Part shown: piece after piece, positions 22,082-29,618 of the stretch
Layout: every line of letters starts with the position of its first letter
Numbering within the stretch: the first letter of the stretch is position 1
Source of the DNA: CAYJAY01 sp964370715
GTDB taxonomy: Bacteria; Bacillota; Clostridia; Oscillospirales; Ruminococcaceae
Reading direction: 5' to 3'
NCBI GenBank assembly: GCA_964370715.1
Contig: CAYJKJ010000022.1
Span: 1 to 35,542, forward strand
DNA: 35,542 nucleotides
Notes under the pieces: generated by a model
Seen by the model: only the letters and a program-made list of their open reading frames with translations
Told to the model about the DNA's origin: nothing
Databases searched by the model: none
Translations under genes and position numbers: made by a program

Positions 22082-23341
22082 TTATTCTTCGATTGGGCAG
22101 ACGACCAAAACTGTTCCGAGATCCTGATGTGTTATCGGGAACGTTGCTGTTGTTTGGAACAAAGGTCCGTCGTTTTGCTCTTGGATTTCGTTTGCGGCTT
22201 CTATTATCGCATCTACGCCGCCGGTGTAGTCGGTGGTGAACAGTGTGAAAGCTTCGGGGTCGGTTATCTTAACTTCGAAATATCCGGCGTTCTCGTTGAT
22301 GTTTTGGCAAAGCGTTGCCGCTAGTTTGTCGGTTATTTCGGAAGGGCTAGCGCAAACAAAACCGTTTTTGTCATACCAGTTTATATCAACGCCGTCGGGA
22401 AGCATAACCGATATATCCTCGTCGATTATATGGTCGGCTTCAAATTGTTTTTCGGACAATCCAAAATACATATGGCTAACTGCGTTTATCGAATATTCGG
22501 GGTCAAGATTTGTTTCAAGGTCGAGATCGTCCCACGTTGCATCGATGTTTGTTATAACCCCGTCTAGCATAACCTTGTTCCAAGCGTGGCCCTCTTCGGT
22601 GTCCGGGTTGTTGTCGTCGCCTAATATAACGTAGCTGTCTATTCCGAGCTGTTCGGCAATAAGAGAAAACGCCAACGCATATCCATCGCATACCGCTGTT
22701 TTGTTGACAAGCGCACCATAGGCGTTGTGGATATCGGTTTTGCTTAACGTGTAATCATATGTTATGTTTCGAATTAGATATTCATAGATAAAAACTGCGG
22801 TTTCATATTGCGTTGAAAAGTTTTGCGCTTTAGTAGCGTTTACAGCTTGGTCGATAGCGGCGTTAAACTGTTGCTTTTTTTGTTCAAGATCCGCTCCGCT
22901 GTAGTTATATGTTAGGTTGACGGTTGTTCCAAAAGAATCTATTATAAAATGCGTTTCAAAGTAGCTAATCCAAAAATATTCGGGATTTTTAAATCCCATA
23001 TAGTTCATTATTTCTTGAACGCTATCTTCTGTGTAGTCGGTGTTTTCAACCTTGACTTGCGTTTCGCCCTCTTCGATTCCTTTTATAATCGCATTATAGA
23101 GCAGTTGGTTTTTTTGTGAAAGAATTTCACCAACAGGGATATCGGTTAAGCTTGATTGTTGATCCCCCGAAATATCGGCATCGGGTTTTTTCGGTTGTTC
23201 CGGTTCAACAAACTCTACCCAATCGGGGTGTTGAATAGTAGCAACTGCTTGTTTTTGCGTTGGAACGATGTCCCAAAACCAAACGTATGCAGAAACTGCG
23301 GCTATCAACAACAGCGCAACAAGTTTAATTATTATCTTCAT
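22082..23341 (-). CDS. Membrane-anchored transglutaminase-like protein
   Basis: A 419-residue protein with an N-terminal hydrophobic anchor (about 1-24), a linker rich in Pro, Asp and Glu, and a transglutaminase-like core. The papain-like triad is visible: Cys218 in KTAVCDGYALAFSLIAEQLGI, His in EEGHAWNKVMLDG and Asp in TNIDATWDD. In bacteria these domains more often act as peptidases or protein-crosslinking enzymes at the surface than as true transglutaminases. About 80 residues at the C-terminus form an unassigned domain (PDGVDINWYDKNGFVCAS onward). AAAGG lies upstream of ATG 23341. It is transcribed divergently from pyrR. The substrate cannot be read from the sequence. Confidence 0.87.
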   Translation of the reverse strand: MKIIIKLVALLLIAAVSAYVWFWDIVPTQKQAVATIQHPDWVEFVEPEQPKKPDADISGDQQSSLTDIPVGEILSQKNQLLYNAIIKGIEEGETQVKVENTDYTEDSVQEIMNYMGFKNPEYFWISYFETHFIIDSFGTTVNLTYNYSGADLEQKKQQFNAAIDQAVNATKAQNFSTQYETAVFIYEYLIRNITYDYTLSKTDIHNAYGALVNKTAVCDGYALAFSLIAEQLGIDSYVILGDDNNPDTEEGHAWNKVMLDGVITNIDATWDDLDLETNLDPEYSINAVSHMYFGLSEKQFEADHIIDEDISVMLPDGVDINWYDKNGFVCASPSEITDKLAATLCQNINENAGYFEVKITDPEAFTLFTTDYTGGVDAIIEAANEIQEQNDGPLFQTTATFPITHQDLGTVLVVCPIEE

Positions 23342-23449
23342 ATTAAAAGACCATACCTTTCGTAGCTATGCCATGTTTTTGCTTTTATATAATCCTACAC
23401 AGTATACCATATTATTGAAAAAAAAAGAACCGAATTTTTTAAAAAAAGC

Positions 23450-23478
23450 TTTACAAAGCCATAACAATATGATACAAT
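23450..23478 (+). promoter_or_regulatory. Promoter of the pyrR-uraA operon
   Basis: TTTACA (23450-23455), 17 bases, TACAAT (23473-23478). The RNA would start near 23485, just before the PyrR-binding hairpin. Confidence 0.75.
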
Positions 23479-23497
23479 TCAAAACTAGGAAAACAAT

Positions 23498-23639
23498 CCT
23501 TTAAGTCGATACAGAGAGATCGACAAGGTTTGAGAATAATTGCTATGCAAAGTTTCGCTGTTTTTAAAACTGCGAATACTTTAATGTAGCGCAACTTTAA
23601 ACCTTAGTCTCTGTCGATTTAACACGACAGAGATTTTTT
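23498..23639 (+). promoter_or_regulatory. PyrR-dependent transcription attenuator
   Basis: Three competing elements are visible. An anti-antiterminator has stems CCTT/AAGG and GTCGAT/ATCGAC (23498-23528) with an asymmetric TAA bulge and a CAGAGAG loop, the usual PyrR binding site. An antiterminator is possible through AAGGTTT (23525-23531) with AAACCTT (23599-23605), plus CAGAGA with TCTCTG. A terminator has TCTCTGTCG (23608-23616), CGACAGAGA (23625-23633) and six T. By analogy with Bacillus pyr operons, PyrR with UMP should favour termination when pyrimidines are plentiful. Confidence 0.88.
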
Positions 23640-23669
23640 GTTTTTCAAATTTTTAAACAGGAGGGAAAA

Positions 23670-24203
23670 ATGCTAAAAGCTGTTGTTATGGATGAAGTAG
23701 GCATGACACGGGCGCTTCATAGGATCTCGTTTGAGATAATCGAAAGAAACAAGGGTGTTGAAGATGTTGTTATTGCGGGAATAAAACGCCGAGGAGTAAC
23801 GCTTGCAAAGACTATTTCGCAAAAGATAGCGGCGGTTGAACAAACAAACGTTGAAGTTTGCGAGATTGATATCACGCAATATCGAGATGACAAAGAATTT
23901 GATGAGCAAAAGGAAGATAACATAGTTATTGATATCGACCTTAAAAATAAAAATGTTGTCTTGATAGACGATGTGTTGCACACCGGAAGAACCGTTAGGG
24001 CGGCAATAGATGCAATTCTATCGGCAGGGCGACCGACGACAATACAGCTAGCGGTTCTAATCGACCGAGGCCACCGAGAGCTTCCGATTCGTCCCGATTA
24101 TGTCGGCAAAAATGTTCCAACTTCAGCTTTAGAACAAGTTTCGGTTATGGTTAGCGACATAGACGGCATAAACCAAGTCGTTATCGAGCAACCAGACGAC
24201 TAA
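23670..24203 (+). CDS. pyrR: PyrR bifunctional regulator / uracil phosphoribosyltransferase
   Basis: A 177-residue protein that binds pyr mRNA in response to UMP and, in many species, also makes UMP from uracil and PRPP. The PRPP-binding motif is VVLIDDVLHTGRTVRAAIDAI (about residues 96-115), and the N-terminal MTRALHRISFEIIERN block and RGHRELPIRPDYVGKNVPTS segment are diagnostic of PyrR. GGAGGG lies seven bases upstream of ATG 23670. It is preceded by its own attenuator and followed 43 bases later by uraA, with no second attenuator between them. It therefore probably regulates its own operon and perhaps other pyr genes outside the window. Confidence 0.96.
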   Translation: MLKAVVMDEVGMTRALHRISFEIIERNKGVEDVVIAGIKRRGVTLAKTISQKIAAVEQTNVEVCEIDITQYRDDKEFDEQKEDNIVIDIDLKNKNVVLIDDVLHTGRTVRAAIDAILSAGRPTTIQLAVLIDRGHRELPIRPDYVGKNVPTSALEQVSVMVSDIDGINQVVIEQPDD

Positions 24204-24246
24204 AAAAATTTAAACAACAAATTAATAAGGAAGGTAACACACAAAT

Positions 24247-25605
24247 ATGTCTAAGTCAAATTCAAATAATACACTCTACAAAAAAAATTTGACCCCAAAA
24301 AATCTTTTTCTCGGGGTTCAACATCTTTTCGCTATGTTTGGAGCAACCGTTCTAGTTCCCATGCTAACAGGGCTTAGCGTTTCAACCGCTCTGGTAACTG
24401 CCGGAATAGGCACTCTTATATTCCACGCTTGCACAAGCTTTAAAGTTCCTGTTTTTCTAGGATCCTCCTTTGCTTTTATACCGGTTGTTGCGGCTATAAC
24501 CTCGACCGAAGGGGTGCAGAGCGCACAAAGCGGAATTATAGCAGCCGGTTTTGTTTATCTTTTGTTTGCGCTCATCGTTGCAATAGTTGGCGTTGAAAAG
24601 ATAAGAAAATTTTTCCCGCCTATAGTTACAGGCCCCGTTATTATCGTTATCGGTTTAGGGCTAGGATATGCCGCCGTTAACAATTCAACCGGAATATTAA
24701 ACAGCTTTTTTGCTACAGGAACCTACACAGCAAACGGAATTGATGTGCTTATTGCGCTTGTGACGATAGCTTCAATTCTTGGAGCGGCAATATATGCAAA
24801 AGGATTTTTCAAGATTGTTCCGATACTAATCGGTATGATTTCGGGCTATGTCTTTTGTTTAATTCTGTCGCTGTTTGGGGTGTATACAATAGATTTTTCG
24901 GCTATAGCATCAGCACCTTGGATCAACATTCCGTTCACTACCGTTGAAAACGAAGCAACCGGCGGAACATTTTTTTCGATGCCAAACGTTAGCATAACGG
25001 CAATACTAACGATAGCTCCCGTTGCGTTGGTTACCTTCATGGAACATATCGGCGATATAACCAGCAACGGAACGGTTGTCGGAAAAGATTTTCTTAAAAA
25101 TCCCGGTCTTTCCAAAACGTTACTTGGGGATGGCCTTGCAACGTTAACTGCAGGATTTCTCGGAGGTCCCGCAAACACTACCTACAGCGAAAACACAGCA
25201 GTTCTTGCAACGACAAAAAACTATAATCCGTTTGTGCTTGAGATTGCGGCGGTGTTCGCTATAATCTTGGGGTTTGTCGGAAAGTTTGGCGGATTTTTGC
25301 GCTCGATACCAAATCCCGTTATCGGCGGAGTTGGAATCGTTTTATACGGAATGATAGCGGCTATCGGCTTAAGATCGATTGTAGATGCCAACATAGATTT
25401 TTCTAATTCAAGAAACCTACTTATCGTTGCGGTTATATTATGTTCCGGAATAGGGGTAACGACCGCAACATACTCAGCAGGTTCCAGCGTCGGTATTCCA
25501 ATCACCATCGGTTCGATAAACTTTAGCCTTTCGGGTCTTTTTATCGCCGTTGTTTTGGGAGTAGTTTTAAACATACTTTTGCCGGCAAAACTTGATAAAG
25601 ACTAG
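24247..25605 (+). CDS. uraA: Uracil permease (NCS2 family)
   Basis: A 452-residue transporter with about fourteen hydrophobic segments that imports uracil with protons. The start LGVQHLFAMFGATVLVPMLTG is the NCS2 Q-H-x-F-A signature, FMEHIGDITSNGTVVGKDF holds the substrate-contacting Glu of segment 8, and GLATLTAGFLGGPANTTYSENTAVLATTK matches the UraA segment 10 motif. AAGGAAGG lies upstream of ATG 24247. It follows pyrR in an operon under PyrR attenuation, which supports uracil as the substrate rather than xanthine. Confidence 0.95.
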   Translation: MSKSNSNNTLYKKNLTPKNLFLGVQHLFAMFGATVLVPMLTGLSVSTALVTAGIGTLIFHACTSFKVPVFLGSSFAFIPVVAAITSTEGVQSAQSGIIAAGFVYLLFALIVAIVGVEKIRKFFPPIVTGPVIIVIGLGLGYAAVNNSTGILNSFFATGTYTANGIDVLIALVTIASILGAAIYAKGFFKIVPILIGMISGYVFCLILSLFGVYTIDFSAIASAPWINIPFTTVENEATGGTFFSMPNVSITAILTIAPVALVTFMEHIGDITSNGTVVGKDFLKNPGLSKTLLGDGLATLTAGFLGGPANTTYSENTAVLATTKNYNPFVLEIAAVFAIILGFVGKFGGFLRSIPNPVIGGVGIVLYGMIAAIGLRSIVDANIDFSNSRNLLIVAVILCSGIGVTTATYSAGSSVGIPITIGSINFSLSGLFIAVVLGVVLNILLPAKLDKD

Positions 25606-25654
25606 ATTGATTAAAATTACAATTAAAAAAACCTTTATAAACAACTAAAAATTC

Positions 25655-25683
25655 TTGAAAGTAGACTTAATATATGGTAACAT
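25655..25683 (+). promoter_or_regulatory. Promoter for the 25727 lipoprotein gene
   Basis: TTGAAA (25655-25660), 17 bases, TAACAT (25678-25683). Confidence 0.5.
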
Positions 25684-25726
25684 ATAGAGTAATATTGATA
25701 TCAATAGTTTGTTTAAGGGGTATATT

Positions 25727-26110
25727 ATGAAAAAATTTGCCAAAGCTTTGTCGATTATTTTAAGCATTGCTGTTATATTTGTAGTTTTGAGCTTTTCCGG
25801 TTGCGGGCTAAGCGAGCAGGAAGAAGCGGAAAAACAAGCGTTGTTAAACGATTTTTCAAACTTCATTGTGGTCTACCCGTCGACGGTTGCCGAGATAGAT
25901 GTTGAAAGGCTTTCGGAAAACGCTGCTCAAAGATTTGAGGATACTCAAAGAGATATATCAAGATACATGGAGATAATAGCTCCGGCTGTTTCGGGAGACG
26001 AGATTGACAAGATTAAACCCGAAGAGATAGCCGAAATGCGTGGACACGTTGAAACGCTCAACGGATTGCTAGCAGACCTCACAAAGATAGCGGCAGACGA
26101 TCTAACATAA
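25727..26110 (+). CDS. Small lipoprotein of unknown function
   Basis: A 127-residue protein with a lipoprotein signal (MKKFAKALSIILSIAVIFVVLSFSGC), so Cys26 should be lipidated. The mature part is acidic and mostly helical, with regularly spaced hydrophobic residues (for example RLSENAAQRFEDTQRDISRYMEIIAPAVSGDEIDKIKPEEIAEMRGHVETLNGLLADLTKIA), suggesting a helical bundle or coiled coil. I do not recognise a family. AAGGGG lies 8 bases before ATG 25727; the frame begins earlier at 25709, but that would precede the signal peptide. It has its own promoter and a strong terminator. Confidence 0.75.
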   Translation: MKKFAKALSIILSIAVIFVVLSFSGCGLSEQEEAEKQALLNDFSNFIVVYPSTVAEIDVERLSENAAQRFEDTQRDISRYMEIIAPAVSGDEIDKIKPEEIAEMRGHVETLNGLLADLTKIAADDLT

Positions 26111-26130
26111 TAAAACATAACAATTAACAA

Positions 26131-26191
26131 AAAACCCACCCTAGCAAAAACCGACCTTATATTATAAGGTCGGTCAACAAAGGTGGGTTTT
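26131..26191. terminator. Double-stem bidirectional terminator
   Basis: Outer arms AAAACCCACC (26131-26140) and GGTGGGTTTT (26182-26191) enclose an inner stem ACCGACCTT (26150-26158) with AAGGTCGGT (26166-26174). It separates the convergent lipoprotein and membrane protein genes. Confidence 0.75.
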
Positions 26192-26227
26192 GATTAATTT
26201 TTTAAATAAAAGCCTTTGTTTAAAAGG

Positions 26228-27007
26228 CTATTCTTTTTTGAGTTTTGGGATAAACATTCCGGCGAATTTTCCTTCGCCATTCATCTTTTGGTTTAAATAA
26301 CCTATAATAGAGAACACAACAGCTCCAACAAAGTTAACAAACATATCGAGCATTGTGTCGATTAAACCAATATCGATATATCCGCCATAGTTCCATGTTT
26401 CGCCGTTTATGGCAACGCTTTCAATCGGAATCGTTATCGAAACGTTTCGTCCTTCCGGATTAAACATAACCGACGAAATTTGAGTTATAACGGTGTCTTT
26501 TTGCATATCGGTTAAAAACAAAGCGTCCATTGAATATTCGAAAAATTCCCAAATAACCGCCGTTGTCATCGAAAAGCAAAACGCAAAAAACGCAACGAAA
26601 AATGGGGTTAATGTAAACTGTATTCTGTCGTTGTTGTTTAAAACCGCAATTAATGAAAAACCTATTGCCGCCATAATAAAGCCGTTTGTGGTGTGGAGCA
26701 TATCATCCCACAGGGCATATTCAAGATAGTATTCTCGAACCTCGCCCAATATTTGAGCCGCAAACACAAACAGAACTATAACGATCTCAAGACCCCAAGG
26801 AAGGGATATATGAAACTGTCGGTCGACTATCGAGGGGATCATTATAAGGATAAGGCTGAAAAGGCACATAAAAACGTTGAACCAGTTTTCGGTTACTATA
26901 CTTGATATCATGACACCAAAAATAAGTAGCCTTATAATAAGATAAAAGGTTGATCTTCTTTTGTTTTCTTTAACATATGCCGTAAACTGTTTGAAAAAAT
27001 TTCTCAC
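26228..27007 (-). CDS. Polytopic membrane protein, YjdF/DUF2238-like
   Basis: A 259-residue protein with about six or seven hydrophobic segments. DDMLHTTNGFIMAAIGFSLI and VIWEFFEYSMDALF resemble DUF2238/YjdF-type integral membrane proteins, in which Asp, His and Glu lie inside or next to membrane segments; the assignment is tentative. GTG 27007 is chosen since GAGGTG lies five bases upstream; GTG 27013 overlaps that site. A stretch of about 45 residues (TQISSVMFNPEGRNVSITIPIESVAINGETWNYGGYID) should form an external loop. The C-terminus is basic. It is divergently transcribed from the next GT-C-like gene, 100 bases away. Function unknown. Confidence 0.65.
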   Translation of the reverse strand: MRNFFKQFTAYVKENKRRSTFYLIIRLLIFGVMISSIVTENWFNVFMCLFSLILIMIPSIVDRQFHISLPWGLEIVIVLFVFAAQILGEVREYYLEYALWDDMLHTTNGFIMAAIGFSLIAVLNNNDRIQFTLTPFFVAFFAFCFSMTTAVIWEFFEYSMDALFLTDMQKDTVITQISSVMFNPEGRNVSITIPIESVAINGETWNYGGYIDIGLIDTMLDMFVNFVGAVVFSIIGYLNQKMNGEGKFAGMFIPKLKKE

Positions 27008-27108
27008 AAGCACACCTCGTTTTTAAGTTTGATTTTGATATATAGTTTTTTGTTAGTATAAATATAACATTAAATTTTGAACATTCTTTTAAGAAAAGAG
27101 ATTTTTAA

Positions 27109-28833
27109 ATGATAAAGACTCGAAATATTTCTAGTAAGATATTGCAATTTATAAAAACCGATATACCGCTAAAGTATCTCGTTATATCGATATTGTTGTT
27201 GGCGTTGTTTAAGCTGTTGCTAGTGTCGTTCCAGATGATTAGCATCTATCCCAACGCCGCACCGATAGATGATGAATTGATGTTTGCTGCCGCCAACAGC
27301 ATCGGTGAAGGAAACTGGCTTGGCGATTATGGGTACGCAACGATGGCTAAGCATATGTTTTTTTCTGTTTGGATTGTGGTGCTTAATTTTCTTCATATAC
27401 CATATCTAATCGGCGGACAGCTTTTGTATCTTGGCGCTGTTTTGCTCGTTGTTGTAGCTTCAAGACCGCTTATGCAAAAAAATCTTTATTCGCTTTTGTT
27501 GTTTGATATTATGTGGCTTTCGCCATATAGTTTCGCCGAATATACAACGAGGGTTTATATTGATAATATATATTCTTCCGTTTGCCTTTTGTTTTTTGCA
27601 TCTGTTATCGGGATATGTTTAAGGTTTAACAAACCGATTAAAAGCTGTTTGCCCTATACAATATTAGCGGGGCTTTCGCTTTCGGTTGTTTGGTTAACAA
27701 AAGATGATGCTGTTTGGGTTTTGCCGTTTGGAATCTGTGCAATTGGCATTAATTTATTATTCATTTTAACATCAAAAGTTTCGTTTGTCGACAAAATGTT
27801 AAAGATATTATCCCCGATATTAATAATTGTATTATTTATCGGCGGAACTTCTTTATACAAAACTCAAAACCTTAACCATTACGGAAGGTATATAATAAGC
27901 GACTACACCTCGGAAGATTTCCAATCATTTATTGGGGCGATGGTTGCCGCCGACACAAACGGCCCTCACGCCGGGATATTGATAAGCAAAGAGACAAGGC
28001 AAAAACTTTATGATGCAATCCCCGAGTTAAGGCCGCTTGGCGAAAAGCTTGAGACCGATAAATACTACAACAGCGTTGGATTCCCCGATCGACAGGAGCT
28101 AAAGAGCGGAGGAGTTTTGTGGGCAATTCGAGAAGCTGCGTTTGAAGCAGGGCTTGCCGATACGCCGCAAAAAGCCGAGCAATACTACAGCGATATGACG
28201 GTTGCTATCTACGACGCTATTGCTTCCGGAAAGATCGACGGGGATATATATGGAGGAAACCCAATCTCTGCAACGCTTGTTCCGTTTGATTATCGCTATA
28301 TTCTGCCGACAGCTCGTGAGATGATTAATTCTATCGAAGTTCTTGTTAACTTCCAACAAACGTCGTCGCTTGCTCCGCTTAGCGTTGCAACGCTTGAAGA
28401 GACCGAACAATGGAGTAGCTATACCTACACAAAGGTTAGCAACGCCGCCATAGTTAATTCCGACGAACCGTTTTATAATCCGCTGCAACTTTTAGTTGAG
28501 GTTATATTTAAAATAATAACCACCGTTTATCGAGTGGTTGTTCCGGTGCTTTTGATTTTTGGGCTTTTGTTGTTGTTTAAAGATATCAAAGAAACTTTAA
28601 AACAGATTAAAAACAAAGAGTTTTCGTTAAAAGCAATGAGAACCGTTTTGTTAATAGGAATTTTGCTTTCGCTTATACTACGAGTGACAATTATATCTTA
28701 TATCGAGATAAGCAGTTTTAGAATAGGAACAGATCTTATGTATCTTGCACCCGCCGGAACGTTGCTTTTGTTGTTTGCGGCTTTTTCCGAAATTAAGTTG
28801 TTTAAAAAATTTGAAAGGAAACTAGATAGATGA
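27109..28833 (+). CDS. GT-C-like membrane glycosyltransferase, unassigned
   Basis: A 574-residue protein with an N-terminal membrane segment (about 22-45), a run of further hydrophobic segments to about residue 260, a soluble extracytoplasmic domain (about 265-445) and two to three C-terminal membrane segments. The first external loop has PIDDELMFAAANSIGEGNWLGDYGYATMAKHMFFSVW. The acidic DDE (54-56) there is the placement expected of a GT-C catalytic Asp. This suggests transfer of a sugar from a lipid carrier to an exported acceptor, but the acceptor is unknown. It is not closely similar to the pair at 17120-19989. Its stop overlaps the start of the zinc-ribbon gene. Confidence 0.72.
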   Translation: MIKTRNISSKILQFIKTDIPLKYLVISILLLALFKLLLVSFQMISIYPNAAPIDDELMFAAANSIGEGNWLGDYGYATMAKHMFFSVWIVVLNFLHIPYLIGGQLLYLGAVLLVVVASRPLMQKNLYSLLLFDIMWLSPYSFAEYTTRVYIDNIYSSVCLLFFASVIGICLRFNKPIKSCLPYTILAGLSLSVVWLTKDDAVWVLPFGICAIGINLLFILTSKVSFVDKMLKILSPILIIVLFIGGTSLYKTQNLNHYGRYIISDYTSEDFQSFIGAMVAADTNGPHAGILISKETRQKLYDAIPELRPLGEKLETDKYYNSVGFPDRQELKSGGVLWAIREAAFEAGLADTPQKAEQYYSDMTVAIYDAIASGKIDGDIYGGNPISATLVPFDYRYILPTAREMINSIEVLVNFQQTSSLAPLSVATLEETEQWSSYTYTKVSNAAIVNSDEPFYNPLQLLVEVIFKIITTVYRVVVPVLLIFGLLLLFKDIKETLKQIKNKEFSLKAMRTVLLIGILLSLILRVTIISYIEISSFRIGTDLMYLAPAGTLLLLFAAFSEIKLFKKFERKLDR

Positions 28834-29228
28834 AAAGCATAAAACCGGGCAGAGGTCCTTCGTTTATGGGTGGAATTGTCGGAATTTTCGTGATTATATT
28901 TGGTGTGTTTTGGACTGTTATGGCGTTTTCAATGGTTGGCTCTTCCGGCGGAGGATTGATTATTTTTCCGTTGTTCGGAATAATGTTTATAGTTATCGGC
29001 ATTGCCAACACAGTTTATAACTTCAAGAATGCAACGGGGAAAAATCGCTTTTCGACGTTTGATATAGTCGATAGTTCCGAAGAGAGCGATCCGTTTGATA
29101 GATTTATCGATAACGAAAAACCACAGCAAAAAGAAGGTTCGAGATTTTGCCCTTATTGCGGAACGGCGGTAGAGGGTGAGTTTTCGTTTTGCCCAAAATG
29201 CGGGAAAGATCTGCCGGATTTGCCGTAA
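28830..29228 (+). CDS. Two-segment membrane protein with C-terminal zinc ribbon
   Basis: A 132-residue protein with two hydrophobic segments (about 12-33 and 40-64), then an acidic linker and a C-terminal zinc ribbon, RFCPYCGTAVEGEFSFCPKCGKDL, with four Cys in two CxxC knuckles. Such zinc-ribbon membrane proteins are common in Clostridia and mostly uncharacterised. ATG 28830 overlaps the last codon of the previous gene (ATGA), so translation is coupled and the two proteins probably work together. AAAGGAAA lies upstream. Both the N-terminus and the ribbon should face the cytoplasm if it spans twice. Confidence 0.75.
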   Translation: MKSIKPGRGPSFMGGIVGIFVIIFGVFWTVMAFSMVGSSGGGLIIFPLFGIMFIVIGIANTVYNFKNATGKNRFSTFDIVDSSEESDPFDRFIDNEKPQQKEGSRFCPYCGTAVEGEFSFCPKCGKDLPDLP

Positions 29229-29247
29229 GAATTAGGTGGGGTGTCGC

Positions 29248-29266
29248 CCAAAGGCTCTGCCTTTGG
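29248..29266. repeat. Hairpin CCAAAGGC-TCT-GCCTTTGG in a 390-base gap
   Basis: An 8-bp perfect stem with a TCT loop, followed by AAACCGCAATTTTTTT. The AAACCGCA after the stem is the same as after the third hairpin of the structured units (AAAAACCGCA), so it may be a solitary relic of that family; it could also work as a terminator. Besides a promoter at 29532, I see nothing else in 29229-29618. Confidence 0.5.
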
Positions 29267-29531
29267 AAACCGCAATTTTTTTAAAAATTTGAGTAAAACT
29301 TTTGTTTAGTTTAAAGAGCCGTGTCGGTTTAGCTTTGTGCTGAATTTGCATGGCTTTTTTTGATCTCGTTAAGCTTTATTGGTGGGTTATTCATGGCTAA
29401 TATTAGTGTGATTTGTAACAGTTTCTTAACAGATGTTAATACAATATTTAGTTTTAAATGGTATAAACTGTATTATTAGACTGAATTTCGATATAAAACA
29501 GGTTTTTTGACGAGACCAATATTTTATTTGA

Positions 29532-29560
29532 TTGACCGCAATTGCAATATATGGTACTAT
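29532..29560 (+). promoter_or_regulatory. Promoter for the PAS-GGDEF-EAL gene
   Basis: TTGACC (29532-29537), 17 bases, TACTAT (29555-29560). Confidence 0.55.
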
Positions 29561-29618
29561 CTAGAAGTAGTGAAGACAAAATAAAAAATTGATAGTTCTT
29601 CATGCGAGGTGTCAAAAA

